The position numbers and the translations under genes were made by a program. From Crenobacter intestini (GTDB taxonomy: Bacteria > Pseudomonadota > Gammaproteobacteria > Burkholderiales > Chromobacteriaceae), in the NCBI RefSeq assembly GCF_004919095.1, contig NZ_STGJ01000013.1:36068-100067 (forward strand): a stretch of DNA of 64,000 nt, written 5' to 3'. The notes under the pieces were generated by a model, which saw only the letters and a list, made by a program, of their open reading frames with translations, was not told the DNA's origin and did no database searches. Of the stretch, positions 36,927 to 46,530 are shown one piece after another. How positions within the stretch are numbered: position 1 is the first letter of the stretch; each line of letters opens with the position of its first letter.

Positions 36927-38203
36927 GTTTCTGGCGTTCTCCTTACTCGGCGCTGTGGCGCCTGCTCTCGCCCCTGGCCAAGGCCTACCTCAGGCGGCGC
37001 GCCAGGCGTTCGCCCGCCTACCTCGAGCATTGGGACGAACGCTTCTCGACCCGCACCAAACCGCCGCGGCACAAGAACGCCTTGTGGATACACGCGGTGT
37101 CGGTCGGCGAGACGCGCGCGGCCTTGCCGCTGGTCGCCGAACTGCGCCGGCGCTGGCCGCAGCTGCCGCTGTTGCTGACGCAGATGACGCCGACCGGCCG
37201 CGCGACCGCGCTCGACCTCTACCCCGACGCCGAAGTGCGCTACCTGCCCTACGACAGCCGCGAGGCGGTGCAGCGATTTCTCGACCTGTACCAGCCGCGC
37301 GTCGGCATCCTGATGGAAACCGAGATCTGGCCGAACCTAATCCACGGCTGCGCCGAGCGCGACATTCCGCTGTTTCTCGCCAACGCGCGGCTGTCGGAAA
37401 AGTCGCTGCGCGGCTACCGCCGCGTCAGCGGGCTGATCTCGCCGGCCTTGGGCTGCCTCGCCGGGGTGGCCGCGCAGAGCACGGACGACGCGGCCAGGCT
37501 GTCATCGCTTGGCGCGGATAACGTGCAAGTCTGCGGCAACACCAAGTTCGACTTCGTGCCGCCGGCCGACAAGGTCGAGCTGGGGCGCGCCTTCCGTGAA
37601 GCGGCGGGTACGCGCAAGGTTGTCGTGTGCGGCAGCACGCGCGAGGGCGAAGAGGCGTTGATTCTGGATGCGTGGGCGGCGTACGGGCCGTCCGACGCGC
37701 TCTTGGTGCTGGTGCCGCGCCATCCAGAGCGTTTTGGCGCGGTCGCGGCGCTGGTCGCCGAGCGGGGCTTCGCGCTGCAAAGGCGCAGTGAAGGCGTGGC
37801 GATCGACCGGCAGATCCGGGTCTGGCTGGGGGATTCGATGGGGGAGCTATTCGCGTACTACGCGATGGCCGACCTCGCCTTTGTCGGCGGCAGCCTGCTG
37901 CCGCTGGGCGGGCAGAACCTGATCGAGCCGGCCAGCGTCGGCGTGCCGGTGCTGTTCGGCCCTTCGATGTTCAATTTTGCCGAGGCGAGCCGCCTTGCGC
38001 TGGCCGCCGGCGCCGCGCGCGAGGTGGCCGACGCGACGGCGCTGGCCGAAACCTGCCGTACCCTGCTGGACGACGACGCCGGCCGCCAGGCGATGCACGA
38101 GGCCGCGCTCGCGTTCAGCCGCTCGCACCAAGGCGCCTGCGCGCGCATCGCCGACTACGTCGAGGAGCGGCTGGCCGCGCAGGGTGTCAGTCTTCGCCGC
38201 TGA
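36923..38203 (+). CDS. waaA: 3-deoxy-D-manno-octulosonic acid transferase
   Basis: 426 residues. Starts with a membrane-proximal hydrophobic/basic segment (YSALWRLLSPLAKAYLRRRAR), then the GT30 motifs HAVSVGETRAALPL, METEIWPNLI, LANARLSEKSLRGY and, near the end, FVGGSLLPLGGQNLIEPASVGVPVLFGP. It transfers Kdo to lipid A. ATGA overlap with waaC shows an inner-core operon. The last 17 bp overlap the convergent thiD gene. Confidence 0.95.
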   Translation: MSFWRSPYSALWRLLSPLAKAYLRRRARRSPAYLEHWDERFSTRTKPPRHKNALWIHAVSVGETRAALPLVAELRRRWPQLPLLLTQMTPTGRATALDLYPDAEVRYLPYDSREAVQRFLDLYQPRVGILMETEIWPNLIHGCAERDIPLFLANARLSEKSLRGYRRVSGLISPALGCLAGVAAQSTDDAARLSSLGADNVQVCGNTKFDFVPPADKVELGRAFREAAGTRKVVVCGSTREGEEALILDAWAAYGPSDALLVLVPRHPERFGAVAALVAERGFALQRRSEGVAIDRQIRVWLGDSMGELFAYYAMADLAFVGGSLLPLGGQNLIEPASVGVPVLFGPSMFNFAEASRLALAAGAAREVADATALAETCRTLLDDDAGRQAMHEAALAFSRSHQGACARIADYVEERLAAQGVSLRR

Positions 38204-39026
38204 CGTCGTCCTCGGCGTCCGAGCTTGCCCAGAACAAGCGGTCGGGGATCGCGTGGCCCATGCCCGGGCGGAACGCGTAGCGCAACGCCTGCCAGGTGTA
38301 CTCCTGTGCTTCGCGCACCGCCTCGGGCAGCCGCGCGCCGCCGGCAACCATGCCGGCGATCGCCGCCGCCAGCGTGCAGCCGGCGCCGTAGTAGCTGCCG
38401 GGCAGCCGCTGCCAGCGGTCGCGGCGGATCTCGCCGTGCTGGCCGTACAGGAGGTTGCAGATGCCGCTGGTGGTATCCTGGCTGCCGCTGAGCAACACGT
38501 ATTCGCAGCCGAGCGCGAGCAGGCGGCGCGCGTATTCGGCCGCTTCCGGCTCGTCTTCCTCGTCCGGCTCATTCAGCGCCAGATGGCGCGCCTCGGCCCG
38601 GTTGGGCGTGATCAGCGTCGCGTGCGGGATCAGCAGTTCGCGCATCGAGTCGATGAGTTCGGTGCTCGCGTACTCGCCGCTGCTGGCGAGTACCGGGTCG
38701 AACACCAGCGGGATGTCCGGATAGTCGGTGACGAGCTCGGTGATCGCCGCGACGTTTTCCGCGCTGCCTGTCATGCCGACGCAGAACGCGGCGATGGGCA
38801 TGTCTTCGAGCAGCATGCGCGCCTGGTCGAGCACGAAATCGGCGTCGACGACCTGGATTGCGTCGACGTTGCGGCTGTCGCGCACGGTCAGCGCGGTGAC
38901 CACCGACAAGGGGTGGCAGCCTAGGCTGGCGAGCGTCAAGGCGCTGGCCTGGATGCCGGCGCCACCCGAGGGGTCGGCCGCCGACAGGGTCAGTACGATG
39001 GGGGGAGCGGGACGTGGAGACGGCAC
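38187..39026 (-). CDS. thiD: Hydroxymethylpyrimidine/phosphomethylpyrimidine kinase
   Basis: 279 residues. The N-terminal LTLSAADPSGGAGIQASALTLASLG and the ATP-site GSYYGAGCTLAAAIAGMVAGG (catalytic Cys in GAGCT) identify ThiD, which phosphorylates HMP and HMP-P in thiamine synthesis. The extended C-terminal tail (DRLFWASSDAEDDVSGED) is acidic. It is divergent from the rubredoxin gene with a short shared promoter gap. Confidence 0.93.
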   Translation of the reverse strand: MPSPRPAPPIVLTLSAADPSGGAGIQASALTLASLGCHPLSVVTALTVRDSRNVDAIQVVDADFVLDQARMLLEDMPIAAFCVGMTGSAENVAAITELVTDYPDIPLVFDPVLASSGEYASTELIDSMRELLIPHATLITPNRAEARHLALNEPDEEDEPEAAEYARRLLALGCEYVLLSGSQDTTSGICNLLYGQHGEIRRDRWQRLPGSYYGAGCTLAAAIAGMVAGGARLPEAVREAQEYTWQALRYAFRPGMGHAIPDRLFWASSDAEDDVSGED

Positions 39027-39091
39027 ACCTTAGCCTCTTAGCATTACAAGACGTACAATAGCCATTTTAACTGAATAGCAGGGGCGAACCG

Positions 39092-39256
39092 ATGCAAACC
39101 TGGATGTGTCTGATCTGCGGCTTCATCTACGACGAGGCGGCCGGCCGCCCCGAAGACGGCATCGCGCCGGGGACCCGCTGGGACGACGTGCCGATGAACT
39201 GGACTTGCCCGGACTGCGGTGCGCGCAAGGACGAATTCGAGATGATCGAGATCTGA
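39092..39256 (+). CDS. rubA: Rubredoxin
   Basis: 54 residues, exactly the length of a single-domain rubredoxin. The four iron ligands lie in [13 protein letters not shown] and [11 protein letters not shown] (CxxCG ... CPxCG), with the conserved [13 protein letters not shown] between. It is a small electron carrier. AGGGGCG precedes the ATG. The proximity of thiD and rubredoxin is common in betaproteobacteria. Confidence 0.96.
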   Translation: MQTWMCLICGFIYDEAAGRPEDGIAPGTRWDDVPMNWTCPDCGARKDEFEMIEI

Positions 39257-39270
39257 TTGGGAGACCGCCG

Positions 39271-40083
39271 ATGGCGATCCGACACGCTTTGCCGATGGCC
39301 GCACTGCTGGCCGGTAGCCTGCTGCTGAGCGCATGCGAGAGCACCACCGCGTCCGGCGCGGTCGGCGCCAACCGCAAGCAGTTGCTGCTGGTGTCGACGC
39401 AGGAGGTCAACGCTGCGTCGGCGCAGTCGTACCGGCAGCAGCTGGTGAAGGCCAGGCAAGCCGGCGTGCTCAACCGCGACGCGCGTCAGGCGCGGCGGGT
39501 TAACGCCGTCGCGCAGCGGCTGATCGCCGAGGTCGGCGTATTCCGTCCCGAGGCGCGCGGCTGGCAATGGGAAGTCAACGTGTTTGCCAGCCCCGAGCTC
39601 AACGCCTACTGCATGCCTGGCGGCAAGATCGGCGTGTACAGCGGCTTGATCGATCGGCTGTCGCTCACCGACGCCGAACTGGCGGCGGTGATCAGCCACG
39701 AGATCGCGCACGCGCTGCGTGAACACAGCCGCGAGCAGGTGTCCCAGGAGTTCGCCAAGCAGCAGGGTATCGCGCTGGCCGGTGCCGTGCTGGGGCTGGA
39801 TGCAGGCACGCAGGACTTGGTGCAGTTGGTCGGCCAGTATTCGTTGAGCCTGCCGTTCTCGCGGCGCATGGAGAAGGAAGCCGACCTGATGGGGCTGGAG
39901 CTGATGGCGCGCGCCGGTTACGACCCGAACGCCGCGCTGTCGATCTGGCGCAAGATGGAGGCGGCCGGCGGCAGCGGCGGCCCGGAATGGATGTCGACCC
40001 ACCCGTCTGGCACGAGCCGCATCGCCGAGATGCAGCAGATGCTGCCGCAGGTGATGCCGTACTACCGAGCGGCGCGTCCCTGA
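39271..40083 (+). CDS. M48-family metalloprotease lipoprotein
   Basis: 270 residues. Lipoprotein signal peptide with lipobox LLLSAC (Cys22), then an M48 domain with the zinc site ISHEIAHALREHSRE (HExxH) and the third-ligand Glu in RMEKEADLMGLELMARAGYDP. It is likely anchored in the outer membrane facing the periplasm, related to BepA/LoiP, which degrade misassembled outer-membrane proteins. GGGAG lies upstream. A parS-like site follows at the stop codon. Confidence 0.9.
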   Translation: MAIRHALPMAALLAGSLLLSACESTTASGAVGANRKQLLLVSTQEVNAASAQSYRQQLVKARQAGVLNRDARQARRVNAVAQRLIAEVGVFRPEARGWQWEVNVFASPELNAYCMPGGKIGVYSGLIDRLSLTDAELAAVISHEIAHALREHSREQVSQEFAKQQGIALAGAVLGLDAGTQDLVQLVGQYSLSLPFSRRMEKEADLMGLELMARAGYDPNAALSIWRKMEAAGGSGGPEWMSTHPSGTSRIAEMQQMLPQVMPYYRAARP

Positions 40084-40084
40084 C

Positions 40085-40100
40085 TGTTCCACGTGAAACA
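40085..40100. other. parS-like site 5
   Basis: TGTTCCACGTGAAACA: perfect match to a TGTTYCACGTGRAACA palindrome, between the M48 stop and the hemJ-like start. Confidence 0.85.
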
Positions 40101-40105
40101 CTGAG

Positions 40106-40522
40106 ATGGCCTACCTCTACGTCAAGGCGTTCCATATCGTGCTGGTGACCGCCTGGTTCGCCGGCCTGTTCTACCTGCCGCGTATCTTCGTCAACCTGGC
40201 GATGGCGTCGCCCGGCGCCGAATACGACCGCCTGCTGCTGATGGCGCGCAAGCTGTACCGCTTCATGACGCCGCTGGCGGTGCTGGCGCTGGCGCTGGGC
40301 CTGTGGTTGTGGTTAGGCTTCGGCATCAGCGGCGGCTGGCTGCACGCCAAGCTCGCGCTGGTCGGCTTGCTGGTCGGCTACCACGCGTGGTGCGGCCGGC
40401 TGTACGCGGCGTTCGCCGGGCACCGCAACCGGCACGGCCACGTGTGGTTCCGCTGGTTCAACGAACTGCCGGTGCTGGTATTGGTTGCCGTCGTCGTGCT
40501 GGTCGTCGTCAAGCCGTTCTGA
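40106..40522 (+). CDS. hemJ: HemJ-like protoporphyrinogen oxidase (UPF0093 membrane protein)
   Basis: 138 residues, four hydrophobic helices. The first, MAYLYVKAFHIVLVTAWFAG with the following LFYLPRIFVN, is the HemJ hallmark (conserved His10). HemJ oxidises protoporphyrinogen IX in many bacteria without HemG/HemY. The hemL gene 500 bp downstream supports a role in haem synthesis. It overlaps the following CYTH gene by 1 nt. Confidence 0.82.
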   Translation: MAYLYVKAFHIVLVTAWFAGLFYLPRIFVNLAMASPGAEYDRLLLMARKLYRFMTPLAVLALALGLWLWLGFGISGGWLHAKLALVGLLVGYHAWCGRLYAAFAGHRNRHGHVWFRWFNELPVLVLVAVVVLVVVKPF

Positions 40523-40992
40523 TGGCCGTCGAGATCGAGCGCCGCTTCCTGGTGCAAGGCGATGGCTGGCGGGGTGGCGCGGACGGCGTCCGCCTGCGCC
40601 AGGGCTTCATGGCGGCCGACGCGGTGCGCAGCGTGAGGGTGCGCATCGCCGGCGGCGAGGCGTGGCTGACCATCAAGGCCGAGGCAACGGCGGTGGCCCG
40701 CGCCGAATTCGAATATCCGCTGCCGCTGGCCGACGCCGAACACATGCTCGCGCAGCTGTGCGTGTTCAGCGTCGACAAGTGGCGCTACCACCTCGAATAC
40801 GGCGGCCGGGAGTGGACGGTCGACGAGTACGGCGCCGATGGCGGCGCGCTCGTCATCGCCGAGATCGAGCTGCCCGACGCCACCACCGATTTTCCGCGTC
40901 CGCCCTGGCTGGGCAACGAAGTGACGACCGACGCGCGCTACAGCTACGGCTATTTGCTGCGCCACCACTGTTTCGGCGGGTCGCCCGCGTAA
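40522..40992 (+). CDS. CYTH-domain phosphatase
   Basis: 156 residues. The CYTH motif EIERRFLVQGD at the start, the RxR pair in RSVRVRIAG and the acidic ends EIELPDA are those of small CYTH triphosphate-tunnel enzymes (inorganic triphosphatase or ThTPase-like). Translational coupling (TGATGG) with hemJ shows one transcript. The substrate is unknown. Confidence 0.88.
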   Translation: MAVEIERRFLVQGDGWRGGADGVRLRQGFMAADAVRSVRVRIAGGEAWLTIKAEATAVARAEFEYPLPLADAEHMLAQLCVFSVDKWRYHLEYGGREWTVDEYGADGGALVIAEIELPDATTDFPRPPWLGNEVTTDARYSYGYLLRHHCFGGSPA

Positions 40993-41031
40993 GCGGCCTG
41001 CCCCGATTTACTGGCTTTGGAGAATGCAACG

Positions 41032-42309
41032 ATGTCCTGCAACCTCGAACTGTTCGAACGTGGCAAACAATCGATCCCCGGCGGCGTCAATTCGCCGGTC
41101 CGTGCCTTCGGCTCGGTCGGCGGTACGCCGCGCTTCGTGAAGAAGGCGCTCGGCGCGCATTTCTGGGACGCCGACGACAAGCGCTATATCGACTACATCG
41201 GCTCGTGGGGCCCGGCCATCCTCGGCCACGCCCACCCCGAAGTGATTTCCGCCGTGCAACAGGCGGCGGTGGGCGGGCTGTCGTTCGGCGCGCCGACCGA
41301 GGCCGAGATCGAGATCGCCGAAGAGATCCGCAAGCTGCTGCCTTCGGTCGAACTGGTGCGGCTGGTGTCGTCGGGCACCGAGGCGACGATGAGCGCGATC
41401 CGCCTCGCCCGCGGCTATACCGGCCGCGACGCGATCATCAAGTTCGAGGGCTGCTACCACGGCCACTCCGACAGCCTGCTGGTGAAGGCCGGCTCCGGCC
41501 TGCTCACCTTCGGCAACCCGAGCTCGGGCGGCGTGCCGGCCGACTTCACCCGCCACACGCTGGTGCTCGAGTACAACAACGTCGAGCAGCTCGAGCGCAC
41601 CTTCGCCGAGATCGGCGACAGCATCGCCTGCGTGATCCTCGAGCCGATCGCCGGCAACATGAACCTGATCAAGCCGAGCGAGGCCTTCGTCAAGGCGCTG
41701 CGCGGGCTGACCGAAAAGCACGGCAGCGTGCTGATCTACGACGAGGTGATGACCGGCTTCCGCGTCGGCCTCGGCTGCGCGCAGGGCCTGCACGGCATCC
41801 AACCGGACCTGACCACGCTGGGCAAGGTGGTCGGCGGCGGCATGCCGCTGGCGGCCTTCGGCGGCCGCGCCGACATCATGTCGTGCATCGCGCCCCTGGG
41901 GAACGTCTACCAGGCTGGCACGCTGTCGGGCAACCCGGTCGCCGTCGCCGCCGGCCTCTCCACGCTCAGGCTGATCCAGCGCCCCGGCTTCTACGACGAG
42001 CTGTCGGCCTCCACCCGCCGTCTCGCCATGGGCCTCGAGGCGGCTGCGCGCGACGCCGGCGTGCCGATGTGCGCCGACAGTGTGGGTGGCATGTTCGGCC
42101 TCTACTTCTGCGAACAGGTGCCGGCGAGCTACGCCGAGGTGACCGCGTCCGACCGCGAGCGCTTCAACCGCTTCTTCCACGCGATGCTGGAAGAAGGCGT
42201 CTACCTCGCGCCGTCGGCGTACGAGGCGGGCTTCGTGTCGATCGCGCATACCGACGCGATCATCGACGAGACGATAGCCGCCGCGCGCCGCGCGTTCGCC
42301 CGCGTCTGA
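41032..42309 (+). CDS. hemL: Glutamate-1-semialdehyde 2,1-aminomutase
   Basis: 425 residues. PLP-dependent fold III... class II aminotransferase-like: [35 protein letters not shown], with the PLP-binding lysine in [11 protein letters not shown] and the substrate gate [15 protein letters not shown]. It makes 5-aminolevulinate by the C5 route. GGAG (41019-41022) lies 9 nt before the ATG; a TTG 15 nt upstream overlaps that site and is rejected. Confidence 0.97.
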   Translation: MSCNLELFERGKQSIPGGVNSPVRAFGSVGGTPRFVKKALGAHFWDADDKRYIDYIGSWGPAILGHAHPEVISAVQQAAVGGLSFGAPTEAEIEIAEEIRKLLPSVELVRLVSSGTEATMSAIRLARGYTGRDAIIKFEGCYHGHSDSLLVKAGSGLLTFGNPSSGGVPADFTRHTLVLEYNNVEQLERTFAEIGDSIACVILEPIAGNMNLIKPSEAFVKALRGLTEKHGSVLIYDEVMTGFRVGLGCAQGLHGIQPDLTTLGKVVGGGMPLAAFGGRADIMSCIAPLGNVYQAGTLSGNPVAVAAGLSTLRLIQRPGFYDELSASTRRLAMGLEAAARDAGVPMCADSVGGMFGLYFCEQVPASYAEVTASDRERFNRFFHAMLEEGVYLAPSAYEAGFVSIAHTDAIIDETIAAARRAFARV

Positions 42310-42327
42310 CCTGACCTTGCATCCGGA

Positions 42328-42357
42328 AGCCGGCGGTCTTGGGCCGCCGGCTTTTTT
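42328..42357 (+). terminator. hemL terminator
   Basis: Perfect stem AGCCGGCGG / CCGCCGGCT with a 7-nt loop and six T, 18 bp past the hemL stop. Confidence 0.88.
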
Positions 42358-42414
42358 CGTTTGTGCAACACGCGGCAACACCAGGCGGGTGGCAAATTTT
42401 CATGACTATTGGAA

Positions 42415-42440
42415 ATGATAATAATTCGCGTTATTATCAT
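42415..42440. promoter_or_regulatory. Fur box upstream of tonB
   Basis: Perfect 10-bp inverted repeat ATGATAATAA - TTCGCG - TTATTATCAT, a strong match to the Fur operator pattern GATAATGATAATCATTATC. It is centred 18 bp upstream of the tonB ATG, so ferric-uptake regulator bound here would shut the cluster off in iron-rich cells. Confidence 0.85.
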
Positions 42441-42444
42441 CTCC

Positions 42445-43128
42445 ATGAAACGCAACTACTTTGTCCTGACGACGCTCGCCACGGTGACCTTGGGCCACGC
42501 GGTGCTGCTGTACGCGGCGGATGCGCCGCCGCTGCAGCCGCCAAAGGCCTTGCCGGTGGTCGCGGTCGCGCTGCTGGCCAAGCCTGCACAGGCCGTGGCG
42601 GAACAGCCCGCCGCCGCGCCCGCCCGGGCGAAAGCAGCGGCGCCGGCCAGACGTGCGCCGGCGCCTGAGGCCGTGTCCAGGGTCAGGGCCGATGCGCCCC
42701 GTCCTGCCTCCGCCAAGCCGGCTGCCGCGGCAGCGGCCGTGGCCAGCACAGCCCCAGCTGGCAGTGCGGGCGCACAGCCAGCTTCCGGCGAGCGGCAGGG
42801 TGCTGCGGCCGCAGGCGAAGGTGAAGCGCCGGCGGTGACGCCGCCGCAGTACCGCGGCGACTACCTGCACAACCCCAAGCCCGCCTACCCGCCGCTGTCG
42901 CTCGAACTGGCCGAACAGGGCGTCGTCGAGCTGAGGGTCGCCGTCAGCGCGGCGGGCGAGGCGACTTCCGTCGAACTCTTCCGCAGTAGCGGCTTCCCGC
43001 GGCTTGACCGCGCCGCACGCGAAGCGGTGGCGCGCTGGCGCTTCATCCCGGCCCGGCTGGGCAGCCAGAGCGTCGCGCACAGTTTTGTCGTTCCCGTCCA
43101 TTTCTCGCTGAAAACCGCCAAATCATGA
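42445..43128 (+). CDS. tonB: TonB energy-transducing protein
   Basis: 227 residues. N-terminal signal anchor (MKRNYFVLTTLATVTLGHAVLL), a proline/alanine-rich periplasmic spacer (about 30-140) and the TonB C-terminal domain (NPKPAYPPLSLELAEQGVVELRVAVSA..GFPRLDRAAREAVARWRFIPA). It couples the ExbBD proton motor to outer-membrane receptors. The start is the ATG at 42445, just after the Fur box. The stop overlaps exbB by 4 nt. Confidence 0.93.
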   Translation: MKRNYFVLTTLATVTLGHAVLLYAADAPPLQPPKALPVVAVALLAKPAQAVAEQPAAAPARAKAAAPARRAPAPEAVSRVRADAPRPASAKPAAAAAAVASTAPAGSAGAQPASGERQGAAAAGEGEAPAVTPPQYRGDYLHNPKPAYPPLSLELAEQGVVELRVAVSAAGEATSVELFRSSGFPRLDRAAREAVARWRFIPARLGSQSVAHSFVVPVHFSLKTAKS

Positions 43129-43799
43129 ACCTGATGCTTGTCTTCGAGCAGGGGGACGCCGTGCTCGCCACCGTCTTCCTGAGCCTGATCGCGATGTCGA
43201 TCCTGACCTGGACGCTGCTGATCGTCCGTTCCGTCCAGTTGTGGCGCGCGCGCCGCGCCAACCGGGACGCCGAGGCGCGGCTGTGGGACGCGCCCGACTG
43301 GGCGGGCGCGCTTGCCGCGCTCGAGCACAACGACGCGCCGGCGGCGCGTCTGGTGCGCGACGGCACCGCCGCCCTCGCCCACTACCACAGCCACGCCGGC
43401 CGTTCGCTCGGCCAGGCCTGCGGCGTCGACGAATTTCTGACCCGCGCGCTGCGCAAGCGGCTGTCGCTGGAGTCCGGCCGGCTGGAGTCCGGCATGGTGC
43501 TGCTGGCGTCGATCGGTTCGACCGCGCCGTTCATCGGCCTGTTCGGCACGGTGTGGGGCATCTACCACGCGCTGGTCGGCATCGGTGCCAGCGGGCAGGC
43601 CGGCATCGACGTGGTCGCCGGCCCGATCGGCGAGGCGCTAATCGCGACCGCCGCCGGCCTCGCCGCGGCGATCCCCGCGGTGCTCGCCTACAACGCGCTG
43701 GGCCGCGCGCAGCGGCTGATCGCGCAGCAGCTCGACCATTTCGCGCACGACGTGCACGCGCAACTATTGACCGAAGGGAGCGGCGATGGCGTTCGGTAA
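43125..43799 (+). CDS. exbB: ExbB biopolymer transport protein
   Basis: 224 residues with three membrane helices. The MotA/ExbB core ESGMVLLASIGSTAPFIGLFGTVWGIYHAL and EALIATAAGLAAAIPAVLAYNALGR is clear. With ExbD it forms the inner-membrane proton channel that drives TonB. ATGA overlap with tonB and 14-bp overlap with exbD show one operon. Confidence 0.95.
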   Translation: MNLMLVFEQGDAVLATVFLSLIAMSILTWTLLIVRSVQLWRARRANRDAEARLWDAPDWAGALAALEHNDAPAARLVRDGTAALAHYHSHAGRSLGQACGVDEFLTRALRKRLSLESGRLESGMVLLASIGSTAPFIGLFGTVWGIYHALVGIGASGQAGIDVVAGPIGEALIATAAGLAAAIPAVLAYNALGRAQRLIAQQLDHFAHDVHAQLLTEGSGDGVR

Positions 43800-44193
43800 C
43801 TTCGACAGCGAGCGCGCGGCGCCGCTCTCCGAGATCAACATGACCCCGCTGGTCGACGTGATGCTGGTGCTGCTGGTCGTCTTCATCGTCGGCATGCCGC
43901 TGATGCAGCAGTCGGTGCGCGTCGAGCTGCCGAAAACCGCCAGCACGCAGCAGGCCGGTGCCGGCACGCGCGCGACGCTGGCCATCGACGCGGCGGGCCG
44001 GCTGTGGCTGGACGAGCGCGCGGTGGGTGAAGCTGAGCTTTCCGCCGAACTGGCCCGCCTTGCCGCCAACCCCGCGCTCGAACTCGAACTGCAGGCCGAC
44101 CGTGCCGTGCGTTACGAGGCGGTCGCCCGCGCGCTCGCACAGGCCCGCGAGGCCGGCATCAGCCGCATCGGCTTCGTCACCACCGAACGTTGA
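43786..44193 (+). CDS. exbD: ExbD biopolymer transport protein
   Basis: 135 residues with one membrane helix (MTPLVDVMLVLLVVFIVGMPL), including the proton-carrying Asp in PLVDVMLVLL, and a periplasmic domain that ends GISRIGFVTTER. Partner of ExbB. Confidence 0.95.
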   Translation: MAFGNFDSERAAPLSEINMTPLVDVMLVLLVVFIVGMPLMQQSVRVELPKTASTQQAGAGTRATLAIDAAGRLWLDERAVGEAELSAELARLAANPALELELQADRAVRYEAVARALAQAREAGISRIGFVTTER

Positions 44194-44294
44194 GTTTCCC
44201 CCGTCCGTGCATCCCGCTTGGGCGGGAGGGCTGCGTGCGCCCGGCGCGGGCGGGTTTTCTACCCCGCCGCTGAAAACACAAGAAGAGAGCAAAC

Positions 44295-46460
44295 ATGAAG
44301 AAGCAATCCGCCCCCCTGCTGGTGGGGCAGCGCGGTGCCGTCGTCGGCGCCGGCGTCCTCGCCCTCGCCCTCAACCCCGCCTTCGCCCAGGCCGCCGATA
44401 CCCGGCTGCAGGCGGTCGAAGTGGTCGGCGAGCAGGCCCAGCGCGGCACGCTGGCGACCGGCGCGTCGACCATAGGCAAGACCTGGCAGCAGCTGCGCGA
44501 CATCCCGCAGTCGGTGACCGTGGTCAACCAGCAACTGATCGAAGACCAGGGCGCGGATTCGCTGAAGGACGCGCTGAAGAACGTGTCCGGGCTGACCTTC
44601 GCCGCCGGTGAAGGCGGCCGTACCGGCGACCAGATCGTGATGCGCGGCTTCGCGACGACGACCGACCTGTTCGTCGACAGCGCGCGCGACATCGGCCAGT
44701 ACACGCGTGACCTGTTCAACACCGAGAAGGTCGAGGTCCTGAAGGGGCCAAGCTCGATGCTGTTCGGCCGCGGCTCGACCGGCGGCGTGATCAACCTGGT
44801 CAGCAAGCAGCCCTACGCCGGCAACAAGCAGGAAGCCGAACTGACCATCGGCAGCGAGGACAAGCGCCGCGCCACGGTTGACGTCAATTACGCCGAAACC
44901 GACGACGTGGCGCTGCGCCTGAACGTGATGGCGGAGAAGAAGAACAACGGCCGCACCGTGCACGACGACGAGCGTTACGGCTTCGCGCCGTCGGTGGCGA
45001 TCGGCCTGGACGGCCCGACCTCGCTGACGCTGTCCTACCTGCACCTGACCGAGCACAACAACACCGACTACGGCGTGCCGTACGACCCGAACACGCTCAA
45101 GCCTGTCGACGTGCCGTACGGACGCTACTACGGCCTGTCCGGGCTCGACTACGAAGACACCAAGACCGACCTTGCCACCGCCGTGCTCGAGCACCGCGTC
45201 AGCGACAAGAGCAAGGTCAAGAACCAGCTGCGCTACGCGCGTTACCAGCGCGACGCTGCGCCGACCGCGCCGCGCCTCTCCGGCTTGAAGCCGGGCATGC
45301 CGGTGAGCGGCCAGACGGTGATGAGGCGTGAACTCAAGCAGCGCAACGGCGTCGACGAGACCTGGTCGAACCAGACCGACTTCACCACCGAGCTGGAAGC
45401 GGCCGGTCTTAAACACCAGCTGCTGGCCGGCCTGGAGCTGACCCGCGAGCGCTCGTACACCGACCGCCACGACAACCTGACCGGCACCAGCCAGCCGTCG
45501 ACCAGCGTCGGCGCGCCTAATCCGTCGGATACGCCGAATCTCAAATGGGGAAAGACCAGCCACCGCGACTACGTCGCCGACGGCGCCGCGCTGTACGCGC
45601 AGGACTTCATCACGCTGAACCGCGAGTGGAAGGCGTTGCTCGGCGCGCGTTTCGACCGCCTGTCCGGCGACTACCATACCCGCAACTTCAACAAGGACAC
45701 CGGCGCGCTGGATAGCAAGACGTCGTACGACGCCAGCCGCACCGACAATGTGTGGAGCTGGCGCTCCGGCCTGATCTGGCAGCCGGACACGACGCAGTCC
45801 TACTACGCGAGCTACGGCACCTCGTTCAACCCGTCGGGCGAGGCGTACGCGCTGGACAAGGCGACCCAGAAGGTCGCGCCCGAGAAGAACCGCAATATGG
45901 AGCTGGGCGCCAAGTTCGACTTGCTGGACGGCGACCTGTTGCTGCGCGGCGCGCTGTTCCGCATCGAGAAGACCAACGAGCGCAACACCGACCCGTTGAT
46001 CCCGGACGTGGTGACGCTGTCCGGCAAGCGGCACACCGACGGTGTCGAATTCGAGGCCGCCGGGCGGCTGACCGAGCGCTGGGAGGTGTTCGCCGGCGCG
46101 ACCTACCTTGACGCGACCATCGACAAGGCCGGCTCGCACCTGGGCACCGAAGGCAAGCGTCCGCGCAACACGCCGAATTTCAGCGCCAACCTGTGGACCA
46201 GCTACCGGCTGTCGTCCGAGTGGACGGTCGGCGGCGGCGCCAACTGGGTCGGCAAGCGCTACGCGACCGAGGCCAACACCAACGTGCTGCCCGAATACGT
46301 TGTCGTGGGCGCGATGCTCGCGTACGAGACGCGCCACTACAAGGCGCAGCTGAACGTGAACAACCTGTTCGACGAGAAGTACTACGAGGGGCTGTACAGC
46401 GGCCACGCCACCTACGGCGCCCGCCGCAATGCCGAGCTGACGCTGGGCGTGAAGTTCTGA
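44295..46460 (+). CDS. TonB-dependent siderophore receptor (Fiu/catecholate type)
   Basis: 721 residues. Signal peptide ending AFAQA (about 34 residues), a plug domain with [19 protein letters not shown] and [23 protein letters not shown], a 22-strand barrel and the C-terminal F (TLGVKF). Pattern and length resemble Fiu-like catecholate receptors. Part of the Fur-box cluster with tonB-exbBD upstream and piuC downstream; the companion dioxygenase makes a Fiu-type assignment more likely. AGAAGAGAG precedes the ATG. Confidence 0.92.
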   Translation: MKKQSAPLLVGQRGAVVGAGVLALALNPAFAQAADTRLQAVEVVGEQAQRGTLATGASTIGKTWQQLRDIPQSVTVVNQQLIEDQGADSLKDALKNVSGLTFAAGEGGRTGDQIVMRGFATTTDLFVDSARDIGQYTRDLFNTEKVEVLKGPSSMLFGRGSTGGVINLVSKQPYAGNKQEAELTIGSEDKRRATVDVNYAETDDVALRLNVMAEKKNNGRTVHDDERYGFAPSVAIGLDGPTSLTLSYLHLTEHNNTDYGVPYDPNTLKPVDVPYGRYYGLSGLDYEDTKTDLATAVLEHRVSDKSKVKNQLRYARYQRDAAPTAPRLSGLKPGMPVSGQTVMRRELKQRNGVDETWSNQTDFTTELEAAGLKHQLLAGLELTRERSYTDRHDNLTGTSQPSTSVGAPNPSDTPNLKWGKTSHRDYVADGAALYAQDFITLNREWKALLGARFDRLSGDYHTRNFNKDTGALDSKTSYDASRTDNVWSWRSGLIWQPDTTQSYYASYGTSFNPSGEAYALDKATQKVAPEKNRNMELGAKFDLLDGDLLLRGALFRIEKTNERNTDPLIPDVVTLSGKRHTDGVEFEAAGRLTERWEVFAGATYLDATIDKAGSHLGTEGKRPRNTPNFSANLWTSYRLSSEWTVGGGANWVGKRYATEANTNVLPEYVVVGAMLAYETRHYKAQLNVNNLFDEKYYEGLYSGHATYGARRNAELTLGVKF

Positions 46461-46530
46461 TTCTCCAACCTTGCCGCCGGGTGCGCGACCCCTCGCGCCC
46501 GCGCGGGCTTTTTCATTCCGGAATAACGCG

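Noticed and set aside
37084..37092. TGTGGATAC-type near-matches to DnaA boxes inside genes
   Set aside because: One mismatch and isolated; expected by chance at this density.
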